From assembly GCA_029339505.1 (NCBI GenBank), contig JAQISU010000180.1, positions 678,501-742,500 on the forward strand: a stretch of DNA of 64,000 nt. The letters are read 5' to 3'. Positions 23,507 through 34,133 of the stretch are shown here, piece by piece. Positions within the stretch are counted from its first letter, which is position 1; each line of letters begins with the position of its first letter. A program made the position numbers and the translations under genes. Under the pieces are notes generated by a model that was given only the letters and a program-made list of their open reading frames with translations, did no database searches and was not told where the DNA came from. The stretch comes from Unio delphinus (Eukaryota > Mollusca > Bivalvia > Unionida > Unionidae).

Positions 23507-25552
23507 TATAGCAAACCTTGATTTTTCCAATAATCTGTGAAATAGCTCGGGACTATATAACTAACAAGTGTACTTAGCCTCGCTTGTCAAAAACAATTTT
23601 ATGAAGTACTAAGCTATGTTTTATATGATTGTGTATAGAAATGTTATTCAGCTGTTTTAACTCCTGTTTTCACACTTTTGCTTCACTATCAAACTCATCT
23701 TTTGAAATAAAATGAATTCTTTTAACTATGAGTTGTGTTTTATTCATATTAGCACTTATCATACTTCACTTTGGTGATATGGGATAAATCACATTATGTC
23801 ATATTATGTAATAGTAAAGTCAAAGGTCAATGCACTAGTTAACATGTACCAGTTCTACTCTTAAAGAGACATTTTGATATAAAGTAAAGGACTTATATTT
23901 GTGTCACAAACACAGAAAGTAACAACAAGGACAGGTGGACATGGCCCAATCTAATCATAAAGTATTAGCTTTGAACACTTTACACTGTCTGCATATGCAA
24001 GAGGTCACTAACCTCTAGTCCTCACACAAAGGTCAAGCTACCCAGCCTCTTTGTCATACAAATAGAAAGCTTCCCTCCTTTCTGTAGTGCATACAATTGA
24101 TGCAATAAGCCAATCTGACACCAAACAAAGTAGATAACAGCTTTTGTAAGGGGTTATCATGGATTTGTGTGTGAAAATGTTTACTTGAATACAGAAAAAG
24201 GCTAAAGTTTAACAATGAGTATAGTGAGTCCAATGGATTTAAAAACAGGAGAAAAGTGTGTATCTAAATGGGAGATATAGCGTATGATAATGGAATTAAA
24301 GGAGACAAAAGCAGCAATGAGAAAAATGAGAAGTGAGAGCTTGATAACATTATCTTGGAAAATATAAGGCAGCAGTGGATCATAGGTGCAAATACAATTC
24401 CAAGGCACCTGTGCTATAACATCCCTTACAGGCACCAAATATCAGGTGACATGGTGTTCATTCCTAGCTAATATAAAAGGGGGAATAATGTAGATAATAT
24501 AGATGCATATAAGTTATATTTTTTCTAAATAAGATATTAACAATAATGGGCTTCTGTTAGACAGAAAAAAAAAATACCTAAAACAAACAAAGCATGTTTG
24601 ATCAGTTTTCAAACTTTTAAACTTTACTGGGAAAAATTATTAAAGTACTTCTAGTTCAATTTGCATCAAGACCATGGGCAAATATGATAATTCAAAAAAC
24701 TTATCTTGATTTTCAGACAAACTCACCTAAATTGTGGGTTTTTTTATCTATTGGAATTTTAGGTAGGTCTGGTGTAAGGGAGATAACTGAATTGTATACA
24801 TAAGGTTTGTACTTTTCATTTTCTCCACTGTATATTCTCCATGTTATACAGATGACTTCAGAAACACATGTATTAACTTCAATGCAATTAAATTATCCAA
24901 AAATGTATTACCGATAAAGCGAGAACCTAAAATCCAGGATTATATATGTAGTGGAGACCTTAAGAATGATTATGTAACTAACTAGAGAATCGCATTTATA
25001 ATTTAAAGACACAAAAGTTTACAAAAAAAGACAATTAGAGCAGGACAATTAAAATCAAAATAGGAAGGAATACCATATCTTTAGCAAACTACCTAAAATA
25101 CTTATACCAGAATATTCTTTATGATACAAGTGAACTATCTACACATTGGCCAGGAATGTCCTCTATCTTCTCTATAACATGCTTTACAAGAACAAAAAAG
25201 TTGTATTTTATCCATGATTTTTCATCTTTTGCGCATAAAATAGTCAATACTTTGGCTAAAATTAACTATATTAACTTTATATAACCTTTTTTTTTTGCCT
25301 GTATGCTAATATTGGAGCTTACTACACAGTCACAAAGCAATCAGTCTATATATGCTATAGATATAGTTACAAAAGCCCCATTCCAAGGCTAATGTGTGTT
25401 ATTTTGTACATTTTCTATGTAAAAGTCTGTCAATATTAGACCAAAACATCTCAATATCCATTGTTTAACCAAATGACACTATGACAGTATAGAAGTGGTG
25501 TCTATATATACTCGTTACTATGGATACACTGTGAAGCTGGTATTATCTTTTA
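23507..25552. other. Interior of composite element, no recognisable gene
   Basis: AT-rich. The longest frame, 24202-24438 (-), has hydrophobic stretches but no ATG at its first codon that I can verify and no recognised motif. Possible relic of an unknown transposon. Confidence 0.45.
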
Positions 25553-26016
25553 GGTATCACGGTACCAATTGTTTCTCCATAGACCTCAATGCTAATATCT
25601 GGAGAGATAAATATATTTTCTATCCTAATTTAGCGTGCATCTCACACACTGTTATAGAGAACAATGTTAGATTGTCAATTTGATGATGACAAAACCAGGT
25701 ACTCCATTGCATTTAAGAGAGATAACTCTGCTGGAACTAGACAGGGGTATGAGTTATCTAGTCACAACATACCTATTTTCAGTCATGTGTATTACATTTT
25801 CAAAAAATCAAAAAAAATACAAAATATGATCTATATAGGAATTAACATAAATTCACATGTTGCCAAGAGGCTAAACTATTTTTTAAGCCTAACAGAAAGT
25901 ACAACTCTTACATAATCCACCAATCAAAGCTCGTGTTGTTGTTTACTTTGGACTGCAATGGACCCTACACCTTATGCACCGCCCACCTGGTCATGCGCAA
26001 TTGGTACCGTTATACC
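25553..26016 (+). repeat. 464-bp MITE-like unit, copy 2
   Basis: Same orientation and ~99% identical to copy 1. The right edge abuts the A-tract of the proviral inner terminal repeat. Confidence 0.85.
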
Positions 26017-26084
26017 AAAAACGCCACAATTGTTGTCCCCCCCCCCTGCTGCTGCTGCTATAGTTTTAACAATTTTTTAACGAT
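26017..26084 (+). repeat. Copy 1 left terminal inverted repeat, inner part
   Basis: Shares CGCCACAATTGTTGTCCCC, a CTGCTGCTGCTAT block and TTTTAACAATTTTTTAACGA with the reverse complement of 40860-40920. The C-run is longer at this end. Confidence 0.95.
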
Positions 26085-26109
26085 GAAAATCTTTTTAGGA
26101 TTTTAACCG

Positions 26110-26705
26110 AATATTTGATCAAGTCCGATACAATGACTAAAGAAATTTCTAAGAGATGATAATCCATATCACCGCCGCACCAAGTCTGATGAATATTTCA
26201 TAGCGTATGTGTACCAACTCCATTGAATACAGCAAGAATATTACAGTTATCTCTGATCAATTTTGGTATTTGAGTGTATCGTTGAGTGACATATATCACG
26301 TCAGTGTTTTTATGTCTGCCTCTGGAAAATATCCTAGCAGGATTTTTTTGATTATCTAACATCACATCATCATATACGACTAAATTGTTAATACTTCTGT
26401 TAATATCATCAATGCTCGGTGCTTCTTCGATATCGGTTAAATTCAATAATACCCTTGCCTGTGATTTCTGTTGCCTTTTCGTTGTAATCCTTTAACACTT
26501 CGTAGCATCGCTGATCATCTACACTCGGGGCTATTAAATACAACTTATTACATTTCATCCATCTCGTTATCAAATTAAGTAGCACTTGTGTCTTGCTACT
26601 TCCAGATGGTCCGATTATAATCATTCTGATTGAATTCGGCAACATTGCATGGTGTTTAATAGGTTCCGGTCGTCGGGTAGCTGAATAATCAATTACATTT
26701 ATATT
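26110..26705 (-). pseudogene. Viral genome-packaging ATPase (A32/FtsK-HerA type), copy 1
   Basis: The minus strand reads MIIIGPSGSSKTQVLLNL, a Walker A P-loop near the N-terminus, then LYLIAPS. After a frameshift around 26440 come NNLVVYDDVML (Walker B with two acidic residues), RIFSRGRHKN and DVIYVTQRYTQIPK with RDNCN, the order of the A32-like packaging ATPases of Polintons, adintoviruses and large DNA viruses. In those it pumps DNA into the capsid. A further frameshift follows GVGTHT near 26205. The conventional ATG is at 26645, although the frame is open upstream to about 26705. It lies head-to-head with the PLA2 gene, with a TATA-rich gap between them. Confidence 0.85.
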
Positions 26706-26719
26706 ATTATATATAAATT

Positions 26720-27270
26720 ATGGATCGATATTGTGTGAAATGTAAAAAGCATACTGGCACAGATAACTTAACAACGATTACAACTAAAAAAAAAAAACAG
26801 ATCAGCACTTTCTGGTAAATGTGTACAATGTGGAACAAAGAAATTTAGATTGGTTTCTATGAAATCCGCCGGAAATTCTAGCGTTTCTTATGAATTAAAA
26901 AAAAAACGAGGAGGTGATATTGCAGCCAAGTTAATAAAATTACCAGGAACCCCATGGGAAAATACCCAGGAGGAAAACACCTTCCAGGGTATAATTATTG
27001 CGGACCCGGGACCAGACTCGATATCAGACTCTATGATCAAAACCAACCTCGACTCGGTGAAAACCCAATAAACGCTATTGATAAGGCGTGTCATGCTCAT
27101 GATGTTGCTTATAAAATAAGTGCAGTAATCTGCAACATAGTCATATCGCATATGTGAAGTTGATTCACGCGTTAAATTCTATCACTGATAAATCTTTCAA
27201 AGAAAAATTGGCTTCATTTTTTATAAAATTTTCTATGAAAGGCAAATTAATGATGGGTGCTGGTAATTAA
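26720..27270 (+). pseudogene. Zinc-ribbon plus phospholipase A2 protein, copy 1
   Basis: Starting at ATG 26720, immediately after TTATATATAAATT, the N-terminus has YCVKCKKHTG and, after a frameshift in an A-run (~26790), LSGKCVQCGTKKF: a two-CxxC zinc ribbon. A second frameshift at about 26950 leads to HLPGYNYCGPGT and DKACHAHDVAY, the calcium-loop (YCGPG) and catalytic His-Asp (HDxxY) signatures of the parvovirus-type PLA2 used to breach endosomes; PLA2 domains also occur in adintoviruses. A third shift near 27110 precedes a basic tail ending GKLMMGAGN. Three frame breaks make it non-functional. The joining of zinc ribbon and PLA2 in one gene is inferred from continuity. Confidence 0.82.
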
Positions 27271-27277
27271 TAACAAC

Positions 27278-28166
27278 ATGGAATCTATTTCTTATTCTCC
27301 AAGAGGATACTGGAGGGGCAAAGCAGCAATCAGTAAACTCGCTAGCGCCGCAAAGGTGAAAAATACCACTGCAGCGGATTGGTTATCCAAACAGGCGATA
27401 TGGCAAATTTATCTACCACGTCCTAAACAAATTAACTACTAACACTTTGATGTCAGCGCCGTTAATGTAGTTCATCAGGCTGATATATTATTTCTGCCGC
27501 ATGATGGTTTTTACAAGTACACTCTAACTGTAGTTGATGTTGTGAGTCGATACAAACAAGCAGAGCCGCTAAAAACAAAATCATCAACTGAAGTAGCTTT
27601 TGCGTTTGAAAGGATTTATCGAAGGGGTCCTCTGCAGTGGCCAAATTTATTACAAGTTGATCCTGGCAAGGACTTTCAGGGTGCAGTGTTATCAACAATG
27701 AAGGATCATAATGTCACTATCAGACGAGGGCATACTGCATTACACAGGCAATTGTTGAACGATTTAATTGGACACTTGCTGAGCGGTTATTCGGATATCA
27801 ATATGCTAAGGAATTCATCATCGCGCTGAATAATGAGATTACTCGAACAATTAATATGAAACCTAACAACGCGATTAAAAAGAAGTATATACCCGTAAAA
27901 CCGCAAAATGATTTTTCAAAACAACCAATTCTCGGTAATGTCACTGTTAGGTATTTATATGAACCAGGAGAGCTCGAAGGTGGTAAAAAAGAGCTACTGA
28001 TCCTATTTGGAGTGTTACTGTACATAAAATATCTAACATAACAGGATCCACGGGTAGACCAGCAATCTATAGATTGGATTCAACTGCTCCTCAGCGAGGA
28101 TTTACTCGTGAACAACTACAAGTGATACCCGAGTATACTCAATTACCACCGCGTATTCTTAACTAG
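27278..28166 (+). pseudogene. Retroviral-type (rve) DDE integrase, copy 1
   Basis: ATG at 27278, eight bases after the PLA2 gene. The N-terminal region ends WLSKQAIWQIYLPRP and is followed by a TAA (27440). Then come NVVHQADILFLP (first catalytic Asp), LTVVDVVSRYK, LLQVDPGKDF (second Asp), and, after a frameshift near 27740, IVERFNWTLAERLFGYQ (catalytic Glu). A second shift near 27995 precedes a C-terminal RATDPIWSV segment and LPPRILN. Polinton and adintovirus integrases share this layout; the enzyme inserts viral DNA with a ~6-bp stagger, consistent with the flanks seen here. One stop and two shifts disable it. Its end overlaps the tail of the convergent replication gene by 8 bp. Confidence 0.88.
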
Positions 28167-31139
28167 CACCTCTTCGTCTGTTGCACTCAAGACAAGTCAG
28201 CATCACATTTTTTCTGGTATGACCAATACTACCATCTTTTCTGTCTACGGTAAATTGGAGAGGATCTTTATCCGACCAACACCAACTCATTATACAATTG
28301 CAACTCGCGCAGTGATTATTCTGTTGTTGTTTTAGTGTAATTATTAATTCGGCATCAATATCAAATTCTCTATTAATTTTTTTATCCTGTTGTTTTTAAC
28401 CAGAGAGTTTTTTTCTGATTATATCATCGCTGACAATTTCATTTATTGTAGTGTCATTAGCATCTAAAACAACTCTTCGAAGTTGATTTATTCTTCGTAC
28501 TCTGGACACTGCAAGATAAACTAAATTCGACCACTCGATGTGATTATCTATGATCCAAACAATTGTTTCTGATAGAGTCAATCCCTGTGAAGAATGTATT
28601 GTGTCTGCGTAACCTAGCGTCCATGGGAATTTATCAGCGCGTAATGCATCTTCGACGACATTGATATCAACCAGCACAATATCATTTAATACGAGAATTT
28701 GCTTTTCTGTCAAGCCGGGAATATCAACTTTGATATTTTGTTTTCGTGTATCCTTGGGTCTATAACACAACGGCGTTGGAAGTGTTGCAAAGTTTTCTTT
28801 ATGTAATTCAAGTAACTTCATCTGAAGTGTATCTCTGACTATCTTTCTACTTGCCACTATCAAATCGTTTGGTCTCCACGCTTCCCAAAAATCTTTTAAT
28901 GGTGTTTCTGAAATTATTTCGCGGGCTATTTCACATTGGATTCTATCCGGTTGTAATCTGATTAGTTTCTTGAACTCGCGTAATTGTTCATCAAGTGCTC
29001 TATGATCGGTATTAATTTCTTCATAATAGTCTACAAAATTCTTTAGCCAATCATGTGGAGACAAACCGACAAATGGACGTGGCTGGCCATGATCGCCACA
29101 CATTATCACCGCAGTATTTTTCAGTAACAACCACTCGAGAAATCTTTGTAATACATCTAACGTCACCGTGCATATCTCGTCCCAAATTATGACTTCAAGA
29201 ATAAATTTCTCACCCATTCGATCAGGAGTCCATTCGTCAATCATGTTTGATTTCCCACGAAATAATTCAATCGCACGAGTCGTCTTTCCTGAACCACCAC
29301 AGCCGTTTAAATAAACTGTTTTATCTCTACATATTGGATCAGATATCGACGGTGCATTAGATAGTTCTGATATCTGATTATTTTTAAAGTAATTGTTTTC
29401 AGTCGTAACATCTGCTGATTTGGAAAAATCACGCAGTATTTTCTTTTTAATTCTCCATGATCCCCAACTCTCGTCAGAATTTGTAAATTCAGCCACTGCT
29501 TCGCTATGTTTCGCGTTTATATAAAATGAATCAGTTGCTACCCTGACCGCAAATTCAGGAAATCTATTTACCATTGAAAATAAACTAATAGAAGCATAAG
29601 CTAGCATAGACGCCCTTAAATGTGCATACTGAAGATTTTTCCATCGTTGTAAGTAACAATTGTACCCAATTTGGTTCCATCGGACAAGAAAGCGTCTTTA
29701 CGATTTACGTATATATCTTTAGATGTTACATCCGCGATTATAAAATCGTATTCAGCATCATCTTTAATCAACCGTGAAGAATATCTGTTATTGTCATATT
29801 TTTTTCCACCCTGAGTGAATTTACCGATCATTTTTCTACCAAGATCCTTTCCTAGTCTATTTCTAACTTCAAAGATTTGTTTTGACCGTTTTACGATATA
29901 TTCCTCGTCGAGATCAGGAAATTGTTTTCTGTAGTCGCTGATTATACTATCAAGACTATCAGGTTGTGGTAACCAGACCTCAGTCTGCGCTCGATATGAT
30001 ATAATCGCTTCACTGACAATCAGCGATATCAACATTTTAGAATCAATCATATACCATAATAACACTATTGTTATCCAGTGTTTTTCAGAGATGTGTCTAC
30101 CAAGCCAAATATAACAACACGGATGAAGTCCTGTAGCCAATTCAAATGATACCACACGAGCGAATCCAGTTAAATCAAAATCGGGTCATTTCATGTGTGG
30201 GATGTCCAAAATAGTTTAATATACTCAAAACACTCTCCATACCTGAGAAAACTCCCTGGATAACACGCAACTATATCAACTGAAATAATACTTTCAGAGG
30301 TGTATTTTGTATTCCATAATCCGCCGTGGTTATATCAACGCAGCTTGATTTAATATCTGATAGAAATTCAGCTCTTGTTGGTTTCCACGTGTTTTTCTTT
30401 CTCGCAAAATGAGCTGCAACCGACGGAATTGTAAAACAATTTGTTAATAATTGTTCGTTGTCTTCTGTTGAAACACTACATGCTAGTTTTATCATCTCGT
30501 TGTGGAGGGATTCAGTACGGTATAATTCTCCGTTTGGTCTTACAAATTGACCAAATTTACCCTCTTCGTCTTCAAAACTGTGAAGTAACCACACTGACAC
30601 AGGATCGTTTTAACTTGACTGAGAAATAAAATCAAATAAATTTCCCGTGTAATATTTTATTGTTTCTATCCCGCGGAAATATTGTTACCGCAGGTGTCCA
30701 CAACTGCTGTTACAGGATAAGATCTTTCATAGTACGGTTTGTCAATCCCAGTCAGCAATCCAGGTTTGGAATCATGACTCAAAGTGATAGTTCTTTTATC
30801 TTTCAAAATTGGTTCAAATTTGTCTCGAATAATCCAATTTCCCATTTCTGAACGGATAATGAATTTCACTCTAAAGAAATATTTTTCTTGTCAAGATGTG
30901 AGATTATAAGTGCTGCTCTTTCATCGTTTATGGTAGCATCAACACTACCATCAATTCGAAATGTTGACCAATAGTGAGATGCTCCATCACGCTTGAATTC
31001 ATTAAAACAATCGCGGATTTTACCTATCATGCTTCTATCACTTATTAGACCCTTTGGTACATCTACGGAGACTCTATCGAGATTGAATTTAATATTTTTC
31101 CCAAGGCTTAATTTTCGATAACCTCTCGAACTCCACCAT
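28159..31139 (-). pseudogene. Family-B-polymerase-like + SF1 helicase + HNH replication protein, copy 1
   Basis: ATG at 31139, about 990 codons. N-terminal: KFNLDRVSVD and SHYWSTFRIDGSVDATIND, conserved in copy 2 but of unknown function. The centre (29796-29840) has GRKMIGKFTQGGKK, like the K-rich motif B of family B polymerases; 29521-29535 has AVRVATDSFY, like motif C (DTDS), preceded by an RASMLAYASISL helix as in such enzymes. The C-terminal ~300 residues hold all SF1 helicase motifs: GCGGSGKTT (I), IIWDEI (II), GDHGQ (III), IHSSQGLTL (V) and YLAVSRVRR (VI). A TAA at 28396 is followed in frame by CASC, TVDRKDGSIGHTRKN and CLECNRRRG, an HNH/zinc module. Frameshifts occur near 31090, 30880, 30650, 30270 and 29610. 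The helicase and HNH are firm. The polymerase assignment is inference from three motifs; motif A and the exonuclease were not found. Confidence 0.75.
28396..29607 (-). CDS. SF1 (Pif1/RecD-like) helicase part of the replication gene
   Basis: The longest unbroken frame in the window (403 codons). Residues 24-30 hold the ATDSFYI polymerase-like motif, 102-110 Walker A, 143-144 Asp-Glu of Walker B, 171-175 GDHGQ, about 334-341 motif V and about 361-370 motif VI with the arginine finger. Pif1/RecD-type helicases unwind DNA 5'-3' during replication. The intact stretch is remarkable amid so many breaks, but it begins in the middle of a larger gene, so it need not be a real independent product. Confidence 0.85.
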   Translation of the reverse strand: MLAYASISLFSMVNRFPEFAVRVATDSFYINAKHSEAVAEFTNSDESWGSWRIKKKILRDFSKSADVTTENNYFKNNQISELSNAPSISDPICRDKTVYLNGCGGSGKTTRAIELFRGKSNMIDEWTPDRMGEKFILEVIIWDEICTVTLDVLQRFLEWLLLKNTAVIMCGDHGQPRPFVGLSPHDWLKNFVDYYEEINTDHRALDEQLREFKKLIRLQPDRIQCEIAREIISETPLKDFWEAWRPNDLIVASRKIVRDTLQMKLLELHKENFATLPTPLCYRPKDTRKQNIKVDIPGLTEKQILVLNDIVLVDINVVEDALRADKFPWTLGYADTIHSSQGLTLSETIVWIIDNHIEWSNLVYLAVSRVRRINQLRRVVLDANDTTINEIVSDDIIRKKLSG

Positions 31140-31183
31140 TATTATAATTAAAACAAGTATTTAAATAAAGAATTTATTATATA

Positions 31184-31420
31184 ATGAACCATTGCAAATG
31201 GCTTATGATAGGATCAGTAACCGTATGTAACAAATCATGTAGAAATGAATTATGTGGATATCATATGCAAAGTTTTCGTAACGGAAGTTATGGGCCCTTA
31301 CGTTGCATACAATGTGGGGTAGGTGTGAGAGGAAAATCGTAACTGTGTCTGAGTTGCGGTGGCAAACGATACAGAGAGTTGAAGCGTTATTATGATAAAC
31401 GAATTAAGAATTCCATCTAA
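31184..31420 (+). pseudogene. Small Cys-rich zinc protein, copy 1
   Basis: A 78-codon frame from ATG 31184, preceded by TTTATTATATA. It contains CKW, CNKSCRNELCGYH, CIQC and CLSCGG, enough cysteines for two zinc sites, with one in-frame TAA near 31339. The gene in copy 2 (50966-50730, minus) keeps the same cysteines. The start is 44 bp from, and divergent to, the replication gene, and copy 2 has the same arrangement with a 41-bp gap. Zinc-dependent nucleic-acid binding is plausible; family not recognised. Confidence 0.65.
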
Positions 31421-31561
31421 GATTCCGTCAAAAACTCAATCAAAGACTGTGACAGAGTCAGCAACAAAATCATAAGAACACCTCAAGATTACATTGGAAT
31501 ATTTCCAAATAATGTAATAATTAAAGCAAACAATCAATTAGACAAATAGTATTATATATAA

Positions 31562-32052
31562 ATGGACCAAAAATTCCAGCCACATCCCGTGATCAGCAAT
31601 TATGAGGCATCCCGTGACGGTATTGTCAGAAACCGCAGACTGAAGAATCCAGTTTGTTTTCTGAATAATCTTGGCTATTTGATGTTTACTGTTGGAAAGG
31701 AAAAATATTATTGTCATCGATTTGTGTTCGAGGTATTTAATGGATTGATCGAAGATGGTCTTGTTTTTGATCATATTGATTCCAATCCTAAAACAATTCT
31801 TTAGATAATCTACAAGCTATTTCTCAGAGTGCGAATACTAAACGAGGTGAGACTGGAAAAAACTCGAAAAATGCCAGGCCTATAAAATCATTAAATAAAG
31901 AAACTAACAAGGAGAGGGTATTTTAATCAATATATGAAGCCAATAGATATTTTGATATTTGTGAAGCCTCAGTACGAAAAGTAGCAGAAGGGGTAAATCT
32001 ATCTTCTATTTCGAAGCGTTTTAAAAATAGAATTCAATTTGCATATATTTGA
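31562..32052 (+). pseudogene. HNH homing-type endonuclease, copy 1
   Basis: ATG 31562 directly follows ATTATATATAA. It opens with NYEASRDGIVRN (NUMOD4-like), then YYCHRFVFEVFNG and DHIDSNP, the HNH core found in phage and large-DNA-virus homing nucleases. A frameshift near 31790 leads to LDNLQAISQSANTKRG; an in-frame stop near 31926 precedes a SVRKVAEGVNL helix-turn-helix-like DNA-binding region (IENR1/NUMOD-like). It is on the strand opposite the replication gene and late cluster. Since copy 2 also carries it in the same place, it was a resident viral gene and not a chance insertion. Confidence 0.82.
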
Positions 32053-32238
32053 GAACATCAAAAGGAGATAACTCGTGCGGGTATGTGTACGGCTTATGAA
32101 AGGGTTACCCTCAATGGATTTTTCCAATTAAATTCCGATGGTTGGTTTTAACACTAATAATTTAGGATGAATTTTCTTTTACGATAAAAGTTGCTACGAT
32201 GAAAGTCCTTGTTAAACTCGTTAACGATTTTCACGATT

Positions 32239-33522
32239 TCACAGACTGATTTGTAAAACCTCACCTCGTAGATCAATTAGGATATTGGACTTGTCAGTGA
32301 GTTTAAAATTAATTCTCGTTAACAAATCATTATAACATCGCATATAGACTGGATTAGTTCGATCCTCGATGATTAGAAATCCTGAAGGAGCTGTTGGTGC
32401 AAATAAATATAAAATATATCCTTGTTGAGCTTGATTTGATCGCTCGAGATTTATTTGATAGCTTCCTTCGATAACATCACATACTAAATTCAATGCTATC
32501 ACCGAGGATATATTCACATTTTGAGGAGCGATATGCCTACCACCACCATCTGGGTCATTATTATATGTCAAGATAGTTGTTTGTGGTTGATGCGTTTTTT
32601 TCCATGCGGCAAGTATTCGTGGAAAGTACTCATCAAGGAGATCATTGGTTGATTTTTTAATTGATATACTCTGGGAGTTTAAATGCTGAAATATCTTATA
32701 CACGTATATTATATGTTTTTGCAGATTATTTTCTTGATTTAGGATTTATAGCATTTAAGATTGTTTGAATAATAAATGAATTAGATGTTTCCAAATCAAC
32801 GATAATTTGATTACATATTTCTATGTATTTGATGATCTAATCTCGCGGTGATTCTTTGGAAAGTTTTTCTTGCAATATATTTCTATATTTTTCAAATTCA
32901 TTATTTATATCTATAAAATGTTCATTAATTTTACTTTGAACTAGTTGAAACCATCCATGTCTTCCACCACCTTGTTCTATCAACCCAATAAAGAAATCAT
33001 AAGTCCAAACTTTGTACCGTATGATATCAATGCATCATGATATGATTTCTTATCAGAATTATAGTTGGATTTTTGTGGTTCTGGTGGTATTTGTAAGGAT
33101 GTCCGAGGTGGTATTTCAGGCCATCCTAGTATTGTTCTGATTGAACTCTGATAGATATCTACGACATAACTGGGTGAGTTTATCTCAATTGCAGATGATA
33201 GTGTTGGTTCATGAACTGTTATAGCGATTTTCGATTCATTTCCAGTAATTGATTTTATTCTACGTTGAAATTCGTTATTGATTTGTTCAATTTGGTTTGA
33301 CCCAGATGGTATCGAAACAACGTTCCAGTCTGGAGTGCCATCGGGTTTATTCTTATTTGCAAACACCAAGGAATTATTCGGTTGTTGACCACCAAATGAT
33401 TTTGATCTAATGTTAGGCCAACTGTGATATACTCGTAGTTTTGCCAGCGCTACCTCCTTCACGGGAATTGGAGTAGGGAAATTCACACTGAATTCAGGAT
33501 TCGTTGATGTTATTGATATCAT
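32239..33522 (-). pseudogene. Penton/minor-capsid-like protein, copy 1
   Basis: Probably begins at MISITSTNPEFSV (ATG 33522), matching the start in copy 2, although an upstream ATG at 33615 is in frame. The N-terminal part has LRVYHSWPNI and IEQINNEFQRRI. After a frameshift near 32985 a coiled central segment (WFQLVQSKINEHF) follows, then a stop near 32838, then YFPRILAAW, GYILYLFAP, and LTDKSNILIDLRGEVLQI. The YSWPNI-like start and the LDxRGE end are shared by a conserved structural protein of Polintons/adintoviruses, which I believe is the single jelly-roll penton; confidence in the name is moderate. The central extension appears longer than usual. Confidence 0.65.
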
Positions 33523-34100
33523 ACTTGTTTTCACCGGGTTGGTATTTTCCGCTATTCGTTGAAGTAGTTCTTGCGACGAAATTGACGCTGTCATTGTTGT
33601 TGTTATTATACTCATGTTGTCGCTCTAATTTTGACATCACGGAATCATAAACACGTACCATTGCTGAAAACTCATTATCTGATATTAATATGTCATCGAA
33701 TGACGACGATATCATCGAGGATAATTGCGAGTATGCGGTTGACGCAACATGAAATTTAATTATGTAATCTTGCAGTTTGCGCTGGTTACACGATGATATT
33801 TTTTTATTATTGAAATAATTCCTGCGATTGTTGTCGCAGCTGATATACAAATTGGAACAGCAGTCGGAGCAATCATTGTCACCGAGGAGAGGAGAGTATT
33901 ATACCAGCTCCGGTGATTACACCAGCCACCGAGTACACGGTAACGTCAAGTGCAGTGATTTTTCGTCGATATTTTTTTTTTATTTTTACTTGAAACCCTT
34001 CACTGAGGGTTTTGAGTTTAGTTTGAAATTCTCTGACCTGATCATAGCGATATTGAGATACCGAAGGTATCGTCGATGATGAAATTATTAGTGATGGCAT
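33494..34100 (-). pseudogene. Small membrane protein with two hydrophobic segments, copy 1
   Basis: ATG 34100. After a basic region (KIKKKYRRK) comes a membrane segment, VYSVAGVITGAGIILSS, then after a frameshift APTAVPICISAATTIAGII, a second one. After another frameshift there is a soluble tail with YSQLSSMISSSF and YDSVMSKLERQ. Copy 2 (46711-47187) has the same arrangement. Family unknown. A role in the virion membrane or in entry is only a guess. Confidence 0.6.
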
Positions 34101-34133
34101 TTTATTTATTACAACAGATTTCGATTGAAACCA

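Larger units (their letters stand above)
23043..26016. mobile_element. Nested composite element bounded by two 464-bp repeats
   Basis: Two direct 464-bp copies (23043-23506 and 25553-26016) differ at only about five positions and enclose 2.0 kb. Removal of the whole block restores a continuous proviral terminal repeat, with AAAAA on both sides as a possible 5-bp duplication in an A-tract. The individual copies have no matching flanks. It therefore seems to have inserted as a unit. The enclosed DNA has no recognised gene. Confidence 0.75.

Noticed and set aside
23043..26016. LTR retrotransposon with 464-bp direct repeats
   Set aside because: The repeats lack TG...CA ends, each has its own inverted termini, and the interior has no gag-pol, primer-binding site or polypurine tract that I can see.
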